Shown in pieces: positions 7,829-12,056 of a stretch of DNA of 12,056 nt (positions are counted from its first letter, which is position 1; every line of letters begins with the position of its first letter). Location of the stretch: NCBI GenBank assembly GCA_013330915.1, contig DUHK01000074.1, forward strand, positions 1 to 12,056, written 5' to 3'. This DNA is from Methanosphaera sp. GTDB taxonomy: Archaea; Methanobacteriota; Methanobacteria; Methanobacteriales; Methanobacteriaceae. Position numbers and translations under genes: made by a program. The notes under the pieces are model-generated. The model did not search any database. It was given only the letters and a program-made list of their open reading frames with translations, and was not told the origin of the DNA.

Positions 7829-8797
7829 TTATTCTATATATTTCCATAATGTATTAAATGCCAATTTTGGAGGTATTCTGTTTATTAAAACATCATAAAC
7901 GAAGTTTACAACTACAGAATTTATATTATTTGCATCACAAATTTCCTTAACTGCCTTGATAGACTTGTTCCCTTCAAAAAGTATACCTGTTGCCTGTTCA
8001 TCAACTATTATCCTTTGTCCATGCAATATTCCCAGAGTGTGATTTCTACTTTCCATTGAAGTTGATGTTAAAACCAAATCACCAAATCCACAATATTCCA
8101 TAATGGTATCTTTTTTACCACCAATTGCTTCAATTATCATTTTGGTTTCGTTTAATCCTTTGGTTAACACCCCATATCTGGCGTTTTCGTTAATGTTCAT
8201 TCCTTCACAGATTCCATTGGCAATTGCGTTTATATTCTTTATTACTCCACAAAATTCCAATCCAACCAGATCATCGATTATTATTACTTTAAACTGGTCT
8301 GTTTCAAGAACATCCTTTACCTTTTTAGAAACATCAATGTTTTTAGATGCTATGTTTGTTATTGTAGGTAAGTTCAACATAATTTCTGAAGCAAAATTTG
8401 GTCCTGACAATGCCACATAATCATTTTCAACATTTTCTTCTATTAAATTACCCATACTCTTTAATGAAGGGTAATCAATACCCTTAGCAGTTGTTACTAA
8501 TATAGTGTCCCTGTTTAAATAATCCTTAAGAACCTTCAATGTTTGATCAAAAGCTGAAGAAGGAATTGTTAAAATAATTATGTTACATTCTTTTAAATCT
8601 TCGTAACTGTTGGTGGCAGTGATATTATCCTTCAATCTTATATTAGGATAATAATCTCTATTGTATCGTGTTGTATTCATGACGTCCACTAGTTCAGAAC
8701 GTCTTGAATATAAATAAACTTCGGAAACGTTGTCTGATACCGTTTGTGCCAAAGCCGTCCCTAAACTTCCTGATCCTATAATTCCTACTTTTCCCAT
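7829..8797 (-). CDS. gpsA: NAD(P)-dependent sn-glycerol-3-phosphate dehydrogenase
   Basis: 322 residues, close to the usual GpsA length of about 330. Family signatures are present in order: dinucleotide-binding GSGSLGTALA (8-17), TTAKGI (102-107), LSGPNFASEI (130-139), catalytic Lys187 in CGVIKNINAIANGI, NENARYGVLTKGLNE (203-217), and GFGDLVLTSTSMESRNHTLG (237-256) with substrate-binding Arg251-Asn252. It interconverts dihydroxyacetone phosphate and sn-glycerol-3-phosphate in the cytosol. Two positions are slightly off consensus: Lys213 where Arg is usual, and the late V-E-G-x-x-T segment reads LFEGNKS. Archaeal membranes use glycerol-1-phosphate, made by an unrelated enzyme, so if the host is a methanogen this gene is better explained as a precursor supplier for the adjacent nucleotidyltransferase and the LicD enzymes. 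The ATG at 8797 is preceded by GTGAT (8805-8801), three bases away. Confidence 0.93.
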   Translation of the reverse strand: MGKVGIIGSGSLGTALAQTVSDNVSEVYLYSRRSELVDVMNTTRYNRDYYPNIRLKDNITATNSYEDLKECNIIILTIPSSAFDQTLKVLKDYLNRDTILVTTAKGIDYPSLKSMGNLIEENVENDYVALSGPNFASEIMLNLPTITNIASKNIDVSKKVKDVLETDQFKVIIIDDLVGLEFCGVIKNINAIANGICEGMNINENARYGVLTKGLNETKMIIEAIGGKKDTIMEYCGFGDLVLTSTSMESRNHTLGILHGQRIIVDEQATGILFEGNKSIKAVKEICDANNINSVVVNFVYDVLINRIPPKLAFNTLWKYIE

Positions 8798-8928
8798 GTT
8801 ATCACATAATTACTAGAAAAAAATATATTTTTTTCAATTGTTGCTTTATTAGTAGTAAGTTTTGTTTTTTCATATATAAATACTCATTAATATTCAATTA
8901 TCATACTGCGTAACTGTTTTGCTTTATT
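8798..8928 (-). promoter_or_regulatory. Probable promoter and leader of the gpsA block
   Basis: In this 131-base gap the minus strand reads TTTATATATG at 8880-8871, a good match to an archaeal TATA box. It would place the transcription start near 8850 and leave a ~50-base leader. That leader contains a perfect 20-base palindrome (8816-8835, seven A, TATA, seven T, bounded by G and C), which could be a repressor site or a terminator for read-through from block 1. Transcription start and function are inferred from spacing only. Confidence 0.4.
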
Positions 8929-10389
8929 TTATTTTACTGTGTATTTGCTGTTTTTGTTTAAAGGCAACCACTCGGCATGAATACTAACTTCCTGACCATC
9001 CTTAACACTCTTTTCATAAATAAACGGAGCATTATGATTAACCAACAGATTCTCATCAAACACAACCTCACCATCAACCAACAAACGGGTAAAATCAACA
9101 AAAATAGGAACCCTATTATTATCAACATCCCTAAAATCAACACCCTTCAACCACAAAGTAAAAACACCATCCTCAACACACCTAACACTAAAATCAATAA
9201 CACCCTCAGAACTCTCAACAATCAAACCAGAACCAGAAGCATCCTTAAACCAAGAAGGAAACCTCATATTAACATTACCCTCAATAGCATCCACAACCTC
9301 AACAGAATTACCAGAACCACCCTTATTCTTAACATCAAAACGAGCAGTTAAAAATTTGTTGATGAATTTTGTTTGTACTGACTGTTGATATTTTGCTTTT
9401 TCTTTTTCAATTAAAAGATTTTCGTAATCATAACGTAAGTTTAATTCAGATAATGCATGTGATTTTGATACGTTTTTCCAGAATTGCATGTTGTCGTATT
9501 TTAATTGGAATGACAGAATGTTGTGATATTTAAATGATATCATATCTGTGAAATCCTTTAACTTTACAAAATAGTCCTCTTCGTCGGCAGGGCGTAACTG
9601 GTAAAGGTTTCTAAGCAGATTAAATATATAGTTGAATATCTGATATCCATATCTTTGAATCAAATCTTTCTCTTCGAAAATATCCAGTATAGCATAAAGT
9701 GTTTTGAAGAACTTGTTGGTATTAAATTTAAAATCATTTATACTGATATCTTGAATGGCAAAATCTGTCAGAACATGTTCTTTTATGTCCTGTTTATATA
9801 TTCTCTTATTGTATGTTGCTTTTTGAGTAATTTGCATTTTTGATGTTGAAAACATGGTTTTAAAATAGAAGAACATATTTTCACAATAGTCATTTATTCG
9901 GGGAATTGTGACTTTTAATTTCTTAAGGTAGTCCACATTATATATTCCGTCAATAAACTTGGGCATGGAAAGTATTTTAGAGACTAAGTCTTTTTTTAAG
10001 TAAGAATCGTTTTCATAAGTGATATCTGCATTATCATATGCATAGATAGAGTTGAATGACAATACATCACAATCATGATTTTTCAGGTAGTTGCAAATAT
10101 TTTTTAAATCTATTCCAAGATGGCAGTTGTTTGAATCCAAATAGATTAAATATTCACTTTCAATACTTTCAATTAGATCTTCTGAACCTGTCTTGATTAT
10201 TTGAATATTATCATGCTGGTATTTATTTATTAAATCCTGATTTTCATAACATTCTTCATCCATTATACAGATGATGTTATATTTTTTGAAATTTTGTTCA
10301 AATATCTTGTTTAAAATGTTCTGGGCATAGTTTTGTTTTGAAGATATTGTTAAACAAATTGTAATGCAATCACTCTTAACTGATGTCAT
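8929..10389 (-). CDS. Divergent GT2-like protein with C-terminal accessory domain
   Basis: 486 residues. Residues 7 to about 205 resemble a GT-A family 2 fold: a first strand (ITICLTISSKQNYAQNIL), a second (KYNIICIMDEE), and YLIYLDSNN (80-88) where active enzymes have a D-x-D. The second acidic residue is replaced by Asn and the glycine-rich N-D-G-S-x-D motif is missing, so it may be inactive or have changed specificity. A helical middle (about 215-340) leads into one accessory domain (346-477; PSWF, GSG, DFRD, NHNAP, KSVKDG). The start is the ATG at 10389, not the GTG at 10401, because AAGGTGAT (10404-10397) lies seven bases ahead and contains that GTG. The spacer is an uninterrupted T-run. 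It lies 27 bases after the CgeB-like gene. The 3' quarter has a codon usage wholly different from the rest. Confidence 0.75.
   Translation of the reverse strand: MTSVKSDCITICLTISSKQNYAQNILNKIFEQNFKKYNIICIMDEECYENQDLINKYQHDNIQIIKTGSEDLIESIESEYLIYLDSNNCHLGIDLKNICNYLKNHDCDVLSFNSIYAYDNADITYENDSYLKKDLVSKILSMPKFIDGIYNVDYLKKLKVTIPRINDYCENMFFYFKTMFSTSKMQITQKATYNKRIYKQDIKEHVLTDFAIQDISINDFKFNTNKFFKTLYAILDIFEEKDLIQRYGYQIFNYIFNLLRNLYQLRPADEEDYFVKLKDFTDMISFKYHNILSFQLKYDNMQFWKNVSKSHALSELNLRYDYENLLIEKEKAKYQQSVQTKFINKFLTARFDVKNKGGSGNSVEVVDAIEGNVNMRFPSWFKDASGSGLIVESSEGVIDFSVRCVEDGVFTLWLKGVDFRDVDNNRVPIFVDFTRLLVDGEVVFDENLLVNHNAPFIYEKSVKDGQEVSIHAEWLPLNKNSKYTVK
8959..9354 (-). other. Codon-usage island coinciding with the accessory-domain copy
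   Basis: Within the gene, 111 consecutive codons (9348-9016) contain none ending in A and only one ending in C (a Thr ACC). All others end in T or G, for example GGT, GTT, GAT, GAG, AAG, AGG and TTG. Upstream codons of the same gene, and the other four copies of the domain, use A-ending codons freely (AAA, GAA, AGA). At the 3' end the pattern flips abruptly to AAC, AAA, AGC, ACA. The edges match the domain edges. The bias leaves the plus strand poor in G and T, so a long stop-free antisense frame appears there. Confidence 0.85.
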
Positions 10390-10416
10390 AAAAAAAATCA
10401 CCTTGATTTAATTATT

Positions 10417-11925
10417 TTAAATTGAATAAACTGTATATTCTTCTTTTTTGTCATTTAACATACTGAAAATAATTCTTTTGAAATTATTGTTTGAAAATAA
10501 CCTGTTTTCATACTTTGTTGTGGTATTTAATATGTATTTATTAGCATTTTCTTCTATGAGATAGTCTTTGTTTAGATATTTATAATGTAATACTGCTTTA
10601 TCAACAAATTTTTGGTTAATATCCTTTTTTAAATCCCGTATTATAAAATAATCATCCCCATCAAATGAATCTGCTAAATTCATTAAATCATCCTGATTTA
10701 TAATCTGAATTTTTTCATCCTTCTCATCTTTTGTCAAATCAGGATTGGATGTTATCATCAAACATTTTTTATGATTATAACTTATCTTGTTAAAGTCTTG
10801 CTTTACTGCATCATATGAATCATCAGTATATATCACATATACATTTTCAACGGATTCATCATATTCAAATCCTATAACGTTTAGAATATATTTGAAGCGT
10901 TGGGTATAATTGTGATTTTTAAGAACATTGTAAAGATTTTCTTCACATACCCGTTCCACTTCCTGTTGATTTAAATCCAATGATTCTTCCTTATCCAGGT
11001 AATAGACATTGTTTCCAAATAAATCATAAACTCCACTTGAATAATTTGAGATTACATACGTGTTAGAAGACATTAACTCGAAGACTCTTCTTGCAAACAT
11101 TGTAGGTGAGTTTGTTATGGAATTTATGTTTAATGAATACTTACTTTCCTTATATACTTCATCCATATTGTCAAAGGATACACCCGGGTTAATGTATTCA
11201 TCATATTCATCAGGATATTTCCATGAAGGATTTTTATCGCTGATTTTAGAGTTTCTATCGTAAATTTTAAGGTTATAACCACTTTCAATGATTTTGTTAA
11301 ACATTTCTTTCATCAATGCACATCTTTGAGGAAAATCATAGCCGTACCAACTACCTGCAAAAATAATGTCTTTTGAACGCTCTTTATTTTGAATTGGATT
11401 GAAATGTTTTATTTGGGAAGCAAATAGTAATGGATGTACATTTTCATGACCCCTTACCAGATATTTTTTAACTGAATCATAATCTGATGTGAAAATGTAA
11501 TCAAAGTTTAAGGCTGCATCAACAAATATGTCAAATGATTTTGGATCTTCCTTATTCCAGAAAACTGTTGGAATATCGTTTTCATTACAATATTCTATGA
11601 TTTTTAGTAATGTCTTTTCTTTGTCCCTGTTGATGTATGTAATTTTATGTTCCCATGGTGAATCAATGTTTTCAACAGCAACATTGTTAATTATATTTGA
11701 TTTTCCAACGCCGTGCCATGCTGATTCACAGAAAAACAAATCTATTTCATTTTCTTCAAATACATCCAACCATGAATCTGGTTCTAAACAAAAAGCATTG
11801 AATTCCATTTTATATGAATTGTATGAAAATGAATCCATAACAACTGCCACATTAATATCTGCCAATTTGGGTAGTGCAGTGTTTTTTTCTTTTTCTAATA
11901 CTATATTAAAATCATCTGATGTCAT
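10417..11925 (-). CDS. CgeB/DUF3880-like GT-B glycosyltransferase
   Basis: 502 residues. The N-terminal half matches the group with a DUF3880-like domain: FFCESAWHG (64-72), the strongly conserved IPTVFWNKEDP (118-128), FDYIFTSD (141-148) and a LLFAS segment (166-170). The C-terminal GT-B domain of the Glyco_trans_1_2 type spans about 185-345: FAGSWYGYDFPQR (189-201), YKESKYSLNINS (258-269) and SPTMFARRVFELMSS with its conserved Arg and Glu (273-287). Residues 355-460 look like a worn GT-A-like segment (VYVIYTDDSYD, FDGDDYFIIRD) that often ends this family. It probably transfers a sugar to a glycan in the cytoplasm; donor and acceptor are unknown. Start: ATG with AAAGG (11937-11933) seven bases upstream. 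It is the first gene of block 1. Confidence 0.85.
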   Translation of the reverse strand: MTSDDFNIVLEKEKNTALPKLADINVAVVMDSFSYNSYKMEFNAFCLEPDSWLDVFEENEIDLFFCESAWHGVGKSNIINNVAVENIDSPWEHKITYINRDKEKTLLKIIEYCNENDIPTVFWNKEDPKSFDIFVDAALNFDYIFTSDYDSVKKYLVRGHENVHPLLFASQIKHFNPIQNKERSKDIIFAGSWYGYDFPQRCALMKEMFNKIIESGYNLKIYDRNSKISDKNPSWKYPDEYDEYINPGVSFDNMDEVYKESKYSLNINSITNSPTMFARRVFELMSSNTYVISNYSSGVYDLFGNNVYYLDKEESLDLNQQEVERVCEENLYNVLKNHNYTQRFKYILNVIGFEYDESVENVYVIYTDDSYDAVKQDFNKISYNHKKCLMITSNPDLTKDEKDEKIQIINQDDLMNLADSFDGDDYFIIRDLKKDINQKFVDKAVLHYKYLNKDYLIEENANKYILNTTTKYENRLFSNNNFKRIIFSMLNDKKEEYTVYSI

Positions 11926-12056
11926 GTTTAAACCTTTAAAAGATAAGTATTAATGATATATTTAAATTAAATAATATAACTAATTTGTTTTAATAATATA
12001 TTTGTGGTTTTGATTGATTGTAATACGTTATGAGAAATAAATAATTTAAAATAAAA
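11926..12056 (-). promoter_or_regulatory. Upstream region of block 1
   Basis: These 131 AT-rich bases at the right edge carry no gene. Candidate TATA boxes on the minus strand include AAATATATT near 12002-11994 and TTATATTAT near 11981-11973. Either would put the start 25-50 bases ahead of the ATG at 11925. The region is cut by the window edge, so the gene may instead continue an operon from further right. Confidence 0.25.

Noticed and set aside
7829..8797. GpsA as a membrane-lipid enzyme
   Set aside because: Its neighbours are glycan genes, and an archaeal host would use glycerol-1-phosphate for lipids. If the host turns out to be bacterial, this rejection weakens.
8977..9351. A 124-codon open frame on the plus strand, antisense to the accessory domain
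   Set aside because: It is a by-product of the T/G-ending codons on the minus strand, which remove stop codons from the opposite strand. The translation is low-complexity (Asn, Ile, Thr, Leu), and the minus-strand frame is clearly the conserved domain.
8959..9354. Diversity-generating retroelement variable region
   Set aside because: The odd codon usage prompted the idea, but there is no reverse transcriptase and no template repeat in the window, and the bias is at synonymous third positions rather than targeted adenines.
10390..10401. GTG at 10401 as the start of the GT2-like gene
   Set aside because: It falls within the AAGGTGAT ribosome-binding site of the ATG at 10389 and has no better site of its own.
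11528..11953. A 141-codon plus-strand frame opposite the CgeB-like gene
   Set aside because: It is the shadow of a well-supported minus-strand gene, with no recognisable motif in its own translation.
1..12056. CRISPR arrays, tRNA or rRNA genes, insertion sequences
   Set aside because: I saw no regularly spaced repeats, no tRNA cloverleaf in the gaps and no transposase. The only sizeable repeats are the diverged protein-domain copies.

Overview
The window is AT-rich. Apart from a 3' fragment at the extreme left, every gene lies on the minus strand, in one 12-kb surface-glycan biosynthesis locus. Ribosome-binding sites are of the GGTGAT/GGAG type, TATA-like boxes lie in the gene-free gaps, and stop codons are followed by T-rich runs. 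Together with the gene content (LicD paralogues, CgeB-like and GT2 glycosyltransferases, no transposase), this points to a gut or rumen methanogen of the Methanobacteriales, most likely Methanobrevibacter or Methanosphaera. No ribosomal or methanogenesis gene is present to prove this, and a low-GC gut Firmicute is not excluded.

In transcription order (right to left) there are three blocks. Block 1 (11925 to 8929) holds a CgeB-like GT-B glycosyltransferase and a protein with a degenerate GT2-like N-terminus plus a C-terminal accessory domain. Block 2 (8797 to 7081) holds a GpsA-type glycerol-3-phosphate dehydrogenase and a LicC-like sugar/alcohol-phosphate nucleotidyltransferase. They are 13 bp apart, and the ribosome-binding site of the second overlaps the stop of the first. 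Block 3 (6714 to 114) holds a GT2 glycosyltransferase with two tandem copies of the accessory domain, two LicD-family phosphotransferases each with one N-terminal copy, and a DUF6270/SGNH-like protein. At the left edge, a plus-strand gene fragment converges on block 3 and shares a hairpin with it.

The unifying observation is a ~130-residue domain in five copies across four otherwise different enzymes (two LicD, two GT2-type). Its conserved positions are an N-terminal D-x-K-N, P-x-W, G-x-G, D-Y/F-R-D and a late W/N-H-x-x-P. I do not know a named function for it. The working model is that GpsA makes sn-glycerol-3-phosphate, the nucleotidyltransferase activates it (or another phospho-alcohol) as a CDP derivative, and the LicD enzymes attach the phospho-substituent to a glycan built by the glycosyltransferases. 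The shared domain would hold the enzymes on a common glycan or on each other. If the host is an archaeon, a dedicated supply of G3P (the bacterial enantiomer, not used for archaeal lipids) is unusual.

One copy of the domain (8959-9354) has a codon usage completely unlike the rest of its own gene, and the change coincides with the domain boundaries. That suggests recent domain acquisition or gene conversion. No protein here has an obvious signal peptide or membrane span, so all are predicted to act in the cytoplasm or at its membrane face.
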